Assembly (NCBI RefSeq): GCF_009711205.1
Contig: NZ_WMIG01000001.1
Coordinates: 496,001 to 560,000 of the forward strand
Direction: 5' to 3'
DNA: 64,000 nt
DNA from: Paracoccus litorisediminis
Lineage (GTDB): Bacteria; Pseudomonadota; Alphaproteobacteria; Rhodobacterales; Rhodobacteraceae
The notes beneath the pieces were generated by a model. That model did not search any database. It had not been told where the DNA came from and saw nothing but the letters and a program-made list of their open reading frames with translations. The translations under genes were made by a program, and so were the position numbers. Shown here piece by piece: positions 46,640 through 55,361 of the stretch (the stretch's first letter is position 1; each line of letters starts with the position of its first letter).

Positions 46640-46996
46640 CTACCAGTGGCGCGCCAGCACCCTGCCTATGCGGTGCTGGGCGTCGCGCAGGACGGGGCTG
46701 GAGCGTTTCTGCGACGGCGCGCTTTCAATGCGCGCCATCTGATCCGCGACCAGTGCAAGGCTTTCGGCCCGCGACAAGCCGATCCAGCGGCGCGGGACCA
46801 GCACCACGCGCAGGCGGATCAGCCGTGCCGGGTCCTGAAACCAGATCAGGAACCAGCTCGGCCCGGCGGCGCGGACGCTCCATCCCGGCGGGCAGATCGG
46901 ACTGCGATGCATCGCCTGAAGCCGGTGCAGATCGGACCCGCCGCGACAGGTGGTGACCAGAAAGACCAGATCGACGAATTTCTCGGACAGACTCAT
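46640..46996 (-). CDS. Unknown basic protein
   Basis: I do not recognise this 118-residue gene. It starts MSLSEKFVDLVFLVTTCRGG, is rich in Arg/Trp, and includes FLIWFQDPARLIRLRVVLVP and LSRAESLALVADQMARIESA. It is not clearly membrane-spanning. GGGAGAG lies 7 nt before the ATG at 46996, supporting a real gene. A longer start at 47053 would add 19 residues and cover the palindrome. It is convergent with the lactonase and divergent from thyA. Confidence 0.6.
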   Translation of the reverse strand: MSLSEKFVDLVFLVTTCRGGSDLHRLQAMHRSPICPPGWSVRAAGPSWFLIWFQDPARLIRLRVVLVPRRWIGLSRAESLALVADQMARIESAPSQKRSSPVLRDAQHRIGRVLARHW

Positions 46997-47026
46997 CGGC
47001 ACTCTCCCGCATGGGGATAGAATACA

Positions 47027-47050
47027 CGATATAAGCACTAGATTATATCG
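47027..47050. promoter_or_regulatory. AT-rich palindrome in the divergent space before thyA
   Basis: CGATATAA (47027-47034) and TTATATCG (47043-47050) are perfect 8-bp arms with an 8-nt spacer. It lies between the unknown gene (leftward) and thyA (rightward), 31 nt from the former and 78 from the latter. TTATAT could also serve as a -10 element. A dimeric repressor site is plausible; its protein is unknown. Confidence 0.4.
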
Positions 47051-47127
47051 CAATAGTCCGCGCTTTGCATTGCGGGGCCATTTGCGCTAGCCCTTGCCGA
47101 AAGTTCCGACCCGAGAAGGAGGCCCCC

Positions 47128-47943
47128 ATGCGGCAATATCTGGATGCGCTGCGCACCGTTCTGGAACAGGGCCAGCCCTCGACCGACCGGACCGGGACGG
47201 GGACGATTTCGCATTTCGGGATGCAGTGCCGCTATCCGCTGGATCAGGGCTTTCCGCTGGTCACGACCAAGAAGCTGCATCTGAAATCCATCGTGCATGA
47301 GCTGCTGTGGTTCCTGTCTGGCGATACCAATATCCGCTACCTCAAGGAAAACGGCGTCTCGATCTGGGACGAATGGGCCGATGAGAAGGGCGATCTTGGT
47401 CCGGTCTACGGCCACCAGTGGCGGCATTTCCCGACCGTCCGTGACGAGGATGGCCGCGTCGTCGTGGGTGAGGTCGATCAGATCGCCGAACTGGTCGAGC
47501 GTATCCGCAAAAGCCCGGATTCGCGCCGCCTGATCGTCTCCGCATGGAACCCCGGCGAGGTCGACCAGATGGCCCTGCCGCCCTGCCATACGCTGTGGCA
47601 GGTCCGCATTCAGGGCGGCAAGCTGCATCTGCAGCTTTACCAGCGTTCTGCCGACATGTTCCTGGGCGTGCCGTTCAACATCGCCTCATACGCGCTGCTG
47701 ACCCATATGCTGGCGCATGTGACCGGCTATGAGGCGGGCGATTTCATCCATACGATGGGCGACGCGCATATCTATTCGAACCATCTGGATCAGGTGCAGA
47801 CCCAGCTGGCGCGCGAACCCCGCGCCCTGCCCCGGCTGCGGATCACGCGCGAGGTCAAGTCGATCTTCGACTTCCGCTTCGAGGATTTCGAGTTTCTGGA
47901 TTACGACCCTGCGCCGGCGATCAAGGCGCCGGTGGCCGTCTGA
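47128..47943 (+). CDS. thyA: Thymidylate synthase
   Basis: ThyA methylates dUMP to dTMP with methylene-tetrahydrofolate. The 271-aa product has the catalytic cysteine region [12 protein letters not shown] (Cys153), [20 protein letters not shown] at the N-terminus, [15 protein letters not shown], and the dUMP-binding [32 protein letters not shown] precedes the ATG. It overlaps folA by one base (TGATG), and DHFR recycles its product dihydrofolate. Confidence 0.97.
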   Translation: MRQYLDALRTVLEQGQPSTDRTGTGTISHFGMQCRYPLDQGFPLVTTKKLHLKSIVHELLWFLSGDTNIRYLKENGVSIWDEWADEKGDLGPVYGHQWRHFPTVRDEDGRVVVGEVDQIAELVERIRKSPDSRRLIVSAWNPGEVDQMALPPCHTLWQVRIQGGKLHLQLYQRSADMFLGVPFNIASYALLTHMLAHVTGYEAGDFIHTMGDAHIYSNHLDQVQTQLAREPRALPRLRITREVKSIFDFRFEDFEFLDYDPAPAIKAPVAV

Positions 47944-48422
47944 TGCTGACCCTGATCGTCGCCCGCGCCCGCAATTCCGCCATCGGCAAGGACAACCAGA
48001 TCCCGTGGCACTCGCCCGAGGATCTGAAGATGTTCCAGCGCGAGACCACCGGCGGCGCCGTCATCATGGGCCGCCGGACCTGGGACAGCCTGCCCTTCAA
48101 GCCGCTGAAGAACCGGTTGAACATCGTGGTGTCGCGCGACGCCTCGCTGGCCGAGCATGTGGCTTCCTCGGTCCCTGAGGCCATCGCGATGGCCCATGAC
48201 GCCGGTTACAACCGCATCTATGGCATCGGCGGCGAGGCGATCTATCGCGAGATGCTGCCTTTGGCCGACCGGCTGATGCTGACCGAGGTCGATCTGGAGA
48301 TCGCCGAGGCCGACGCCTTCTTCCCCACCTTTGACGAGGGCCACTGGACCCAGCTGACCCGCCGCACCCTGCCGGGCGACGGGCCTGAATTCACCCTGCG
48401 CGAACTGGTCCGCCGCCGTTAA
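47943..48422 (+). CDS. folA: Dihydrofolate reductase
   Basis: FolA reduces dihydrofolate to tetrahydrofolate with NADPH. The 159-aa product begins LTLIVARARNSAIGKDNQIP, with the conserved Trp-His segment (PWHSPEDLKMFQRETTG), GGAVIMGRRTWDSLP and YGIGGEAIYREMLP. The pair thyA-folA is common in bacteria. Its stop overlaps the stop of the convergent bdhA-like gene in TTAA (48419-48422). Confidence 0.96.
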   Translation: MLTLIVARARNSAIGKDNQIPWHSPEDLKMFQRETTGGAVIMGRRTWDSLPFKPLKNRLNIVVSRDASLAEHVASSVPEAIAMAHDAGYNRIYGIGGEAIYREMLPLADRLMLTEVDLEIAEADAFFPTFDEGHWTQLTRRTLPGDGPEFTLRELVRRR

Positions 48423-49201
48423 AGCGCGGTCCAGCCGCCATCCACGGAAATCGTCGTGCCGGTCACCTGATCGGCTGCGGGCGAGCATAGATAGACCACC
48501 GTGCCGCCGACCTGCTCGACCGTGGCGAATTGCCCCGAGGGCTGGCGCTGCAGCATGACCTTGGCGATGACCTCTTCGCGGCTCATGTTATGGGTCTTCA
48601 TCTGGTCGGGGATCTGCTTTTCGATGATGGGCGTCAGCACGTAGCCGGGGCAGATCGCGTTGCAGGTGATCGGATCGGTGGCGGTTTCCAGCCCGGTGAC
48701 CTTGGTGAAGCCCACGATACCGTGCTTGGCCGCGACATAGGCCGATTTGAACGGGCTTGCCGTCAGGCCGTGGGCCGAGGCCACGTTGATGACCCGCCCC
48801 CAGCCTGCCTCCCGCATCATCGGCAACGCAACCGCCGTGGTGTGGAAGGCCGATGACAGGTTGATCGCAATGATCGCATCCCATTTCTCGGCCGGGAATT
48901 CCGGGATCGGCGCGACATGCTGGATGCCGGCATTGTTCACGAGGATGTCACAGCGCCCCGCCGCCAGAATCAGTGCCCGACAATCGTCGCCCTTGGACAT
49001 GTCGGCGCGGATGTAGCGGGCCGTGACGCCATGCTCGGCGGCAAGGCTTGCGGCCAGCGCGTGGTCGTCGTCATTGTCGGTAAAGCTGTTCAGGACCAGA
49101 TCGGCGCCTGACCGCGCAAGCTCGACCGCGATGCCCAGACCGATGCCGGAATTCGATCCGGTCACCACCGCCGTCTTGCCCTCGAGAAACCTTGCAAACA
49201 T
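48419..49201 (-). CDS. bdhA: 3-hydroxybutyrate dehydrogenase
   Basis: This short-chain dehydrogenase oxidises (R)-3-hydroxybutyrate to acetoacetate in PHB and ketone-body use. The 260-aa product has GSNSGIGLGIAVELARSGAD (cofactor turn) and NNAGIQHVAPI. The catalytic region is INVASAHGLTASPFKSAYVA then AKHG, with Ser, Tyr and Lys in place. IQHVAPIPEFP and the GLTASPFKSAY wording are typical of BdhA. ATG 49201 follows GGGGGCAGGG; an earlier start (49228) is less likely. Confidence 0.9.
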   Translation of the reverse strand: MFARFLEGKTAVVTGSNSGIGLGIAVELARSGADLVLNSFTDNDDDHALAASLAAEHGVTARYIRADMSKGDDCRALILAAGRCDILVNNAGIQHVAPIPEFPAEKWDAIIAINLSSAFHTTAVALPMMREAGWGRVINVASAHGLTASPFKSAYVAAKHGIVGFTKVTGLETATDPITCNAICPGYVLTPIIEKQIPDQMKTHNMSREEVIAKVMLQRQPSGQFATVEQVGGTVVYLCSPAADQVTGTTISVDGGWTAL

Positions 49202-49291
49202 CCCTGCCCCCTTGTCTGACCGGATCATTCAGGCGGCAGGATGTTGAAAATCCCGCAAAGGCACAACCGGGCAAGAACCCGCCGAGGGCAT

Positions 49292-49317
49292 AAAAAAACG
49301 CCCGCACAAGGCGGGCG
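49292..49317 (-). terminator. Strong minus-strand terminator without an obvious client
   Basis: CGCCCGC (49299-49305) and GCGGGCG (49311-49317) form a perfect 7-bp stem with a 5-nt loop. Seven A residues (49292-49298) on the left become U7 on a leftward transcript. It would stop leftward transcription before bdhA, but no clear minus-strand gene lies between 49322 and 51826. The remaining part of the 280-nt gap is comparatively AT-rich. Confidence 0.75.
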
Positions 49318-49481
49318 CTAGTCATGAGGCAGGTTTCATACAGGCAAGAAACCTATCGAGCAGTGATTTATCTATACGCTTTTCGGCACTTGAGTCCAAT
49401 GGGTAAGTTTGCCACAGCCGGAACGGATCGCTAATCTGGGCGACGACAAGACAACCGACCCGGAAAACAGGGCGATCGAGC

Positions 49482-51338
49482 ATGCGATTCTTCAATATTT
49501 CTAACGAATCCGCGATCTGGCGGGCGCTCGCCTTTGGCGTGTGTGTTGCAGCTATGCCGCTGGCAAGTGCCGCCGATCCCATGCATGCCATTGCAATGTA
49601 TGGAGAACCCGCCCTCAAACCGGGCTTCACCCACCTGCCCTATACCAACCCGGACGCGCCCAAGGGCGGCACGATTCGACTGGCCGAGTCGGGAACCTTT
49701 GATTCGCTCAATCCTTGGATCCTGATGGGCAATCCGGTCTTCCCGATCTTCACCCAGCCGGGGCTTTTGACCGAAAGCCTGATGATGCGGTCGATCGACG
49801 AGCCGTTCTCGCTTTATGGGCTGCTGGCCGAAAGCGTCGAGACCGATCCCGGGCGCACATGGGTCGAATTCACCCTGCGGCCACAGGCAAAATTCTCGGA
49901 TGGCAGCCCGGTCACGGTCGAGGACGTGATGTGGTCCTATGAGACGCTGGGGACCAAGGGCCATCCGCGCTACACCGCCGTCTGGTCCAAGGTCGCCAAG
50001 ATGGAGCAGACCGGCCCCGGCAAGATCCGCTTCACCTTCAACACGCCCGACCGCGAACTGGCGCTGCTGATGGGCATGCGCCCGATCCTGAAAAAGGCAC
50101 AATGGGAGGGCAAGGATTTCAGCCAGTCGGGCCTGATGCCGCCGATCGGCACTGGCCCCTATGTCATCGACAAGGTCGATCCGGGCCGCGCCATCAGCTT
50201 CCGCCGCAATCCCGATTATTGGGGCCGCGACCTGCCGGTGAACAAGGGCCTGCATAATTTCGACCAGATCCGCTTCGACTATTTCGGCGATGCCAATGCC
50301 ATGTTCGAGGCCTTCAAGGCCGGCGAGACCGATGTCTGGCGCGAGTTGGTCGCGGCGCGCTGGGACCGCGACTTCACCTTCCCCGCCGTGCGCGAGGGCC
50401 GGGTGATCAAGGCTGAGATCCCGCATGAACGCCCCTCGGGGATCATGGGGCTGGTGATGAACACCCGCAATCCGGTCTTTGCCGATTGGCGCGTGCGGCA
50501 GGCGCTGATCGACGCCTTCAACTACCGCTTCATCAACATGACCCTCAGCGGCGGCAAGGACCCGCGGATCACCAGCTATTTCGCCAATTCCGAACTGGCG
50601 ATGCAACCCGGTCCGGCCACGGGCCGTGAGGCCGAATTGCTGGCCCCCTTTGCCGCCGACCTGCCCCCCGGCACCATCGAGGGCTATACCCTGCCCGAAG
50701 GCGGCGACCGCCATATCGACCGTAAGGGTATCCGCGCCGCGCTGGACCTGCTGGCGCAGGCTGGCTGGACCGTGCAGGAGGGCGAATTGCGCGATGCGCA
50801 GGGGCGGCCCTTTGCCTTCGAGATCCTGCTGAACCAGTCGGGCAGCGCCATGCGCTCGGCCTCCGAAACCCGGCAGATCGTCGATATCTTCATCGAATCC
50901 CTGCGCAATCTGGGGATCAAGCCTCAGGTCACGCTGCTGGATTCCGCACAATATGTCCAACGCACCAACAACTACCAGTTCGACATGACCTGGTACGAAC
51001 GTGGGCTGTCGCTGTCGCCGGGCAATGAACAGATGCTGTATTGGGGCAGTGCCGGGGTGAAAAAGACCGGAACCCGCAACTGGATGGGCATGAATTCCCC
51101 CGCCGCCGAGGCGATGATCGCCGAGATGGGCCATGCCGAAACACAGGATGATTACCGCGCCGCGGTGCGCGCCCTGGACCGCATCCTGACTGCGGGGCGC
51201 TATGTCATCCCGGTCAGCTATTCACGAATTTCTCGTTTGGCGCATAAAGCTGAACTGCATTATCCTGAAAATACACCCATTTACGGGGACTGGCCCGGAT
51301 TCATGCCTGAAACCTGGTGGTACGAGGAAAGGAATTGA
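49482..51338 (+). CDS. ABC transporter substrate-binding protein, family 5 (YejA-like)
   Basis: This periplasmic oligopeptide-type binding protein has 618 aa with a signal peptide (residues 1-30, AAMPLASAADP). It has the typical YejA-style opening MYGEPALKPGFTHLPYTNPD followed by APKGGTIRLAESGTFDSLNP. Family 5 signatures FTLRPQAKFSDGSPVTVEDV and IGTGPYVIDKVDPGRAISFR are also present. No permease or ATPase genes are adjacent, so its partners are encoded elsewhere. E. coli YejA binds peptides such as microcin C, but substrates vary. The entericidin-like gene starts at its stop codon. Confidence 0.88.
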   Translation: MRFFNISNESAIWRALAFGVCVAAMPLASAADPMHAIAMYGEPALKPGFTHLPYTNPDAPKGGTIRLAESGTFDSLNPWILMGNPVFPIFTQPGLLTESLMMRSIDEPFSLYGLLAESVETDPGRTWVEFTLRPQAKFSDGSPVTVEDVMWSYETLGTKGHPRYTAVWSKVAKMEQTGPGKIRFTFNTPDRELALLMGMRPILKKAQWEGKDFSQSGLMPPIGTGPYVIDKVDPGRAISFRRNPDYWGRDLPVNKGLHNFDQIRFDYFGDANAMFEAFKAGETDVWRELVAARWDRDFTFPAVREGRVIKAEIPHERPSGIMGLVMNTRNPVFADWRVRQALIDAFNYRFINMTLSGGKDPRITSYFANSELAMQPGPATGREAELLAPFAADLPPGTIEGYTLPEGGDRHIDRKGIRAALDLLAQAGWTVQEGELRDAQGRPFAFEILLNQSGSAMRSASETRQIVDIFIESLRNLGIKPQVTLLDSAQYVQRTNNYQFDMTWYERGLSLSPGNEQMLYWGSAGVKKTGTRNWMGMNSPAAEAMIAEMGHAETQDDYRAAVRALDRILTAGRYVIPVSYSRISRLAHKAELHYPENTPIYGDWPGFMPETWWYEERN

Positions 51339-51340
51339 AA

Positions 51341-51469
51341 TTGACGCGCATCGCAACCCTCATCGCACTTCTGGCGTTGGCCGGATGTAACACCGTCGCC
51401 GGAGTCGGTCAGGACATTACCGGCACCGCGCAATGGGCGCAGGGGAACATGGGAGGTTCGGGTTACTGA
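51341..51469 (+). CDS. Entericidin A/B family lipoprotein (TTG start)
   Basis: This 42-residue lipoprotein has a short signal, TRIATLIALLALAGC, with lipobox LAGC at residues 13-16. It then has NTVAGVGQDITGTAQWA, the core entericidin pattern. Such peptides act in envelope stress responses and stationary phase in E. coli. The start is TTG 51341, eight bases after GAGGAAAGG; TTG 51335 is an alternative that overlaps the preceding stop. It shares TGATG with the next gene. A second, related gene is at 61117. Confidence 0.75.
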   Translation: MTRIATLIALLALAGCNTVAGVGQDITGTAQWAQGNMGGSGY

Positions 51470-51822
51470 TGAAATGGGTACATGTCCGTGACAACTGGCC
51501 AGCCTTCTCGGACGCCATTCTGGAAAAATGGCCCGAGGCGGATGAGGCAGACCTGACCGAGATCGACGGCGACCAGCGCGCCTTCGTGAAATACATCGCC
51601 GAGGTCACCGGTCAGGAAATCGACGAGACCAAGGACGAGATCCGCGAATGGCTGGCCGGAGAAATACCGTCAGACATCGTGATGGACCCGTCGCATGACA
51701 ATCACTCGATCGCGCTGTCGTCGAAATTCGTCGGCGAAGGCGAGGACGAATATGACGACGACGCGCGTTTCGGTGATGACGATGAGGTCGCCGATGACGG
51801 CGACCGGACCGGGCGGGATTAG
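51469..51822 (+). CDS. CsbD-like stress protein with acidic tail
   Basis: The 117-aa protein begins MKWVHVRDNWPAFSDAILEK, then WPEADEADLTEIDGDQRAFV and IDETKDEIREWL. This follows the spacing of CsbD/YjbJ-type proteins (NW.x.x.G..K..W...T..DL..I.G....L, with a second helix ending in E.W). The family is stress-induced with unknown mechanism. From about residue 85 it has an unusual Asp/Glu-rich tail. Its start is coupled to the entericidin-like gene by TGATG. It is convergent with xth. Confidence 0.6.
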   Translation: MKWVHVRDNWPAFSDAILEKWPEADEADLTEIDGDQRAFVKYIAEVTGQEIDETKDEIREWLAGEIPSDIVMDPSHDNHSIALSSKFVGEGEDEYDDDARFGDDDEVADDGDRTGRD

Positions 51823-51825
51823 GGC

Positions 51826-52611
51826 TCAGGCGTCCAGATCGACCCAGACGGGGACGTGGTCGCTAGGCTTGTCCTTGGCGCGCTCGTCCCGGTCGATGCC
51901 GATGTCGATCAGCAGGTCCTCGGCCTGCGGCGACAGCAGGATATGGTCGATGCGGATGCCATTGTCCTTCTGCCAGGCGCCGGCCTGATAATCCCAGAAG
52001 GTGAAGGGGCCGCGCGCATTGTCGGGATCGCGCAGCCGCACCGCATCCGCCCAACCCTCATTCACGATACGGCGCAATGCCGCCCGGCTCTCGGGTTGGA
52101 ACAGCGCATCATCGACCCATTTTTCCGGGTTGGCGGCGTCGCGGGGTTCGGGAATGACGTTGTAATCGCCCAGCATGACCGTCGGGATCTCGGCCGCGCG
52201 CAATTCGCGGGCGCGGGCGCGCAGGCGCTCCATCCAGGCCAGCTTGTAGTCGAATTTTGGGCCGGGCTGCGGGTTGCCATTGGGCAGATACAGCCCGGCA
52301 ATGCGCACGGCGCGCTGGCCGATCACGGTGGCCTCGATATAGCGCGACTGTTCGTCGGCATCGTCGCCGGGCAAGCCGCGCATCACATCCTCAAGCGGCA
52401 GCTTCGACAGGATCGCGACGCCGTTGAAGCCCTTCTGGCCGTGGGTCTCGATATTGTAGCCCAGATCGGCGATGGATTCCGATGGGAAGCCCTCGTCCTG
52501 AGTCTTGATTTCCTGAAGCACCACGACATCGGGCTGGGCCTCGGAAAGCCAGCCGGTCAGGGTTTCGATCCGGGCGCGGACGCCGTTGATATTGAATGTC
52601 GCGATTTTCAT
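51826..52611 (-). CDS. xth: Exodeoxyribonuclease III
   Basis: This AP endonuclease and 3'-5' exonuclease acts in base excision repair. The 261-aa product starts MKIATFNINGVRARIETLTG (catalytic Asn7). It has VVLQEIKTQDEGFPS with the metal-binding Glu, LGDYNVIPEPRDA in the middle and IDHILLSPQ before KPSDHVPVWVDLD (catalytic His). It is a normal XthA family member in all key motifs. It lies 38 nt after erpA, possibly cotranscribed. Confidence 0.95.
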   Translation of the reverse strand: MKIATFNINGVRARIETLTGWLSEAQPDVVVLQEIKTQDEGFPSESIADLGYNIETHGQKGFNGVAILSKLPLEDVMRGLPGDDADEQSRYIEATVIGQRAVRIAGLYLPNGNPQPGPKFDYKLAWMERLRARARELRAAEIPTVMLGDYNVIPEPRDAANPEKWVDDALFQPESRAALRRIVNEGWADAVRLRDPDNARGPFTFWDYQAGAWQKDNGIRIDHILLSPQAEDLLIDIGIDRDERAKDKPSDHVPVWVDLDA

Positions 52612-52649
52612 GCGCGCGAGATTAGCCGCGCGCCGCCCTCAAGGCCAGA

Positions 52650-52985
52650 TCAGATCGAGAAGGACGTGCCGCAGCCGCAGGACGAGCTGGCATTGGGGTT
52701 CTCGATCACGAAACGCGCGCCGATCAATTCGTCGGTGAAGTCGATGGTCGCCCCGGCAAGGAAGGGCAGCGACACCGGATCGACGACGACGCTTTGGCCC
52801 TCGCCGTTCAGGATCAGGTCGTCATCGGCGGTCTCGTCGAAGCGGATGTCATATTGAAACCCCGAGCAGCCGCCGCCCGAGACCGCGACCCGCAGGGGGC
52901 GGACCGGACCGTCCGCATTGATCTCGGCCAGCCGCGCAAAGGCGCGGGCGGTGACCTTGGGGGGCAGGCTGAGCTGGGCGTTCAT
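52650..52985 (-). CDS. erpA: A-type iron-sulfur insertion protein ErpA
   Basis: This A-type carrier delivers Fe-S clusters to apoproteins. The 111-aa product has the three conserved cysteines: [14 protein letters not shown] (first) and [10 protein letters not shown] (second and third). It also has [17 protein letters not shown]. ErpA and IscA are similar; absence of isc/suf genes nearby favours an isolated ErpA. I chose ATG 52985 ([12 protein letters not shown]) over longer starts that add unconserved sequence. It is divergent from dgt with 63 nt between. Confidence 0.9.
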   Translation of the reverse strand: MNAQLSLPPKVTARAFARLAEINADGPVRPLRVAVSGGGCSGFQYDIRFDETADDDLILNGEGQSVVVDPVSLPFLAGATIDFTDELIGARFVIENPNASSSCGCGTSFSI

Positions 52986-53048
52986 GGGGTGTTCCCGTTT
53001 CCGTCGGTTATTCCGGTATATAGGCTTGAGGTGAAGACCCCGCAAGGA

Positions 53049-54197
53049 ATGCCAGACGACATGACTGCACCCTATGCCTGCCAACCCGAAGAAAGCCGCG
53101 GCCGCCACTGGCCGGAACGCATGTCAACCTTTCGCAGCCCGTGGCAGCGCGACCGCGACCGGATCATCCATTCCAGCGCCTTCCGGCGGCTGAAGCACAA
53201 GACACAGGTCTTTGTCGAGCACGAGGGCGATTACTACCGCACCCGCCTGACCCATACGATCGAGGTCGCTCAGGTCGCGCGCACCATCGCCGGCGTGCTT
53301 GGCCTGAACGCCGATCTAGCCGAGACGGTGGCCTTGGCCCATGACCTTGGCCACCCGCCCTTTGGCCATACCGGCGAGGACGCCCTTGCCGCGCTGATGG
53401 AGCCCTATGGCGGCTTTGACCACAACGCGCAGGCGCTGCGGATCGTGACCAAGCTGGAACGCCATTACGCGGATTTCGACGGGCTGAACCTGACATGGGA
53501 AAGTCTGGAAGGCATTGCCAAGCATAACGGCCCGGTCACCGGACCCCTGCCCTATGCGCTGGCCGATGTGAACGCCGAATGGGACCTTGAGCTGCATACC
53601 AATGCCAGCGCCGAGGCACAGGTCGCCGCCGTTGCCGATGACGTGGCCTATAACCACCACGACCTGCATGACGGGCTGCGCGCCGGGCTGTTCACCGAGG
53701 AAGACCTGTCCCAATTGCCCGTCGTCGGCGAGGCCTTTGCCGAGGTCGATGCGCTGCATCCCGGTCTGGACCCCATGCGCCGCCGACACGAGGCCCTCCG
53801 CCGGGTCTTTGGCGTCATGGTCGAGGATGTGATCGCGGTGGCCCAGAACCGGCTGACCAGCCTGCAGCCGCAAAGCGCGCAGGACATCCGCGACATGGAC
53901 GGGCCGATCATCCGCTTTTCCAAGCCGCTGTATCAGAACCTCAAGGCGATCAAGCTATTCCTGTTCCAGCGCATGTACCGCGCGCCCACGGTCGTCGTCG
54001 AACGCCAGCGCGTGACCGAGATGCTGAACGGGTTGTTCCCGCTATACCTGAACGATCCGTCCAAGATGCCCGAGCACTGGTTCGACGCGGCCAAGGCGGC
54101 GGGCGATGAGACGGGCCGGGCGCGGGTCATCCTTGATTACGTCGCCGGGATGACCGACCGCTTTGCCATTGCCGAGGCCGAGCGGCTGCTGAAGTAG
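53049..54197 (+). CDS. dgt: Deoxyguanosinetriphosphate triphosphohydrolase-like protein
   Basis: This HD-domain enzyme removes triphosphate from dNTPs. The 382-aa product begins near [20 protein letters not shown], with [20 protein letters not shown] (first His) and the HD motif [34 protein letters not shown] follows with the later Asp. Type 2 dGTPase-like proteins of this size are common in alphaproteobacteria. ATG 53061 is an equally possible start, four residues in, with AAGGA 12 nt upstream. The dispersed hairpin repeat begins at the stop. Confidence 0.93.
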   Translation: MPDDMTAPYACQPEESRGRHWPERMSTFRSPWQRDRDRIIHSSAFRRLKHKTQVFVEHEGDYYRTRLTHTIEVAQVARTIAGVLGLNADLAETVALAHDLGHPPFGHTGEDALAALMEPYGGFDHNAQALRIVTKLERHYADFDGLNLTWESLEGIAKHNGPVTGPLPYALADVNAEWDLELHTNASAEAQVAAVADDVAYNHHDLHDGLRAGLFTEEDLSQLPVVGEAFAEVDALHPGLDPMRRRHEALRRVFGVMVEDVIAVAQNRLTSLQPQSAQDIRDMDGPIIRFSKPLYQNLKAIKLFLFQRMYRAPTVVVERQRVTEMLNGLFPLYLNDPSKMPEHWFDAAKAAGDETGRARVILDYVAGMTDRFAIAEAERLLK

Positions 54198-54237
54198 GTG
54201 GGGGGCTGTCTGCCCCCCACACCCCCCGAGGGTATTT
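54198..54237 (+). repeat. Dispersed hairpin repeat, copy 2 (after dgt)
   Basis: Matches the copy at 18901-18940 at 37 of 40 positions, including GGGGGGCTGTCTGCCCCCC and the CCCCCCGAGG-TATTT tail. Here it follows the stop of dgt immediately and precedes a convergent gene, so it could act as the dgt terminator. Both copies have the same orientation. Confidence 0.8.
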
Positions 54238-54252
54238 CTGAAACGAAGAAGG

Positions 54253-54621
54253 TCACTCGGCCTTGTCGTGAACCTTCAGCCATTCCTGCATCTGGGCGAT
54301 TTCGGCTTCCTGAGCGCGAATGACCTCCTCGGCGAGTTTGCGGACCTGCGCGTCCTTGCCGTGCTCCAAGACCACCTTGGCCATGTCGATCGCGCCCTGA
54401 TGGTGTGGAATCATGCCGCGCATGAAGTCGATATCGGCATTACCGGAGTACTCGATCGCCATGTCCTTGTGCATCTTGTCCATGGCCTGCTGATAGGCTT
54501 GGGTCGAGGCCGAGGCCGTCGGATCGGCATGCCCCGCCATTGCATGGTTCGAATGGTCCTGCGCCACGGCGGGCATGGCAAGCATGGCGGCGATTGCGGC
54601 GCTGGCAAAAGAACGGTGCAT
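54253..54621 (-). CDS. DUF305 periplasmic protein
   Basis: The 122-aa product has a signal peptide (residues 1-21, MLAMPAVAQ) and a His/Met-rich segment DHSNHAMAGHADPTASAS. Its DUF305 domain is IDFMRGMIPHHQGAIDMAKV followed by a helix pair EEVIRAQEAEIAQMQEWL. The HHxxA-type motif and Met/His-rich region suggest a copper- or metal-associated role, as discussed for the family. That is inference. Purine-rich GGAGGGAACC precedes the ATG. It is divergent from osmC. Confidence 0.85.
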   Translation of the reverse strand: MHRSFASAAIAAMLAMPAVAQDHSNHAMAGHADPTASASTQAYQQAMDKMHKDMAIEYSGNADIDFMRGMIPHHQGAIDMAKVVLEHGKDAQVRKLAEEVIRAQEAEIAQMQEWLKVHDKAE

Positions 54622-54783
54622 CGGTTCCCTCCTGAGTTTGCTTGCCGCATCAGGCCTCTGGCGGGCGAAAAGAGGAAATGACAAAGCCGTCAGCTTGCGG
54701 TTTCCTGACCTCACGCCGCGGATGAACCCGCGCGCATCGTCGCGCGTTGGGGCGCGAACCTCAGCCATGAAGGAGACTGACCG

Positions 54784-55206
54784 ATGATCGTCAATTCCGG
54801 CTCTGCGAAATGGGAAGGCGGGCTCAAGGACGGAAAGGGGCTGATTTCGACGCGCTCGGGCGTGCTGTCGGACCAGCCCTATGGTTTCAACACCCGCTTC
54901 GAGGGCAAGCCCGGCACCAATCCCGAGGAACTGATCGGCGCGGCCCATGCCGCCTGTTTCAGCATGGCGCTGTCGATGATCCTGCAAGGCGCGGGCGTCA
55001 CCGATGTCACCATCGAGACCAAATCCGAAATCGGGTTGGACAAGGATGGCGAGGGCTTTGCCATCAAGACGGCGCATCTGACCACGAAAATCTCGGGCAA
55101 TGGCGATCCGGCGGTGATCGAGGATTGCGCGCGCCAGGCCGAGAAAGGCTGCCCGGTCAGCAAGGTGCTGAATGCCGAGGTCACGCTGGATGTGACCGTC
55201 GTGTAA
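54784..55206 (+). CDS. osmC: OsmC-family peroxiredoxin
   Basis: OsmC reduces organic hydroperoxides using two redox cysteines. The 140-aa product has the first cysteine in IGAAHAACFSMALSM and the second in RQAEKGCPVSKVLNAEVTLD, with GVTDVTIETKSEIGLDKDGE between. Both are in the OsmC arrangement, and the N-terminal segment SGSAKWEGGLKDGKGLIST is typical of OsmC rather than Ohr. GAAGGAGACTGACCG precedes the ATG. It stands alone. Confidence 0.94.
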   Translation: MIVNSGSAKWEGGLKDGKGLISTRSGVLSDQPYGFNTRFEGKPGTNPEELIGAAHAACFSMALSMILQGAGVTDVTIETKSEIGLDKDGEGFAIKTAHLTTKISGNGDPAVIEDCARQAEKGCPVSKVLNAEVTLDVTVV

Positions 55207-55218
55207 GGCAGAAGTCCA

Positions 55219-55247
55219 ATGCGGCGCGTTCTTGCACCGCGCCGCAT
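55219..55247 (+). terminator. Hairpin after osmC
   Basis: ATGCGGCGCG (55219-55228) and CGCGCCGCAT (55238-55247) form a perfect 10-bp stem with loop TTCTTGCAC, 13 nt past the osmC stop. U-tract is poor (gtgggtcgttct), but the stem is very stable. Confidence 0.55.
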
Positions 55248-55361
55248 GTGGGTCGTTCTGTATGGGAAAAGACCCGATTAGAGAAAAAACAGCCGGTCAG
55301 ATATGTCGTGCTCTGGCAGGAAGTGTATTTCCCACACCCGGCTCTCAGGTCGTCTTAGATT

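Noticed and set aside
49431..51134. A 567-codon minus-strand open frame opposite the YejA-like gene
   Set aside because: No domain motifs, and composition is typical of an antisense shadow of the strong plus-strand frame.
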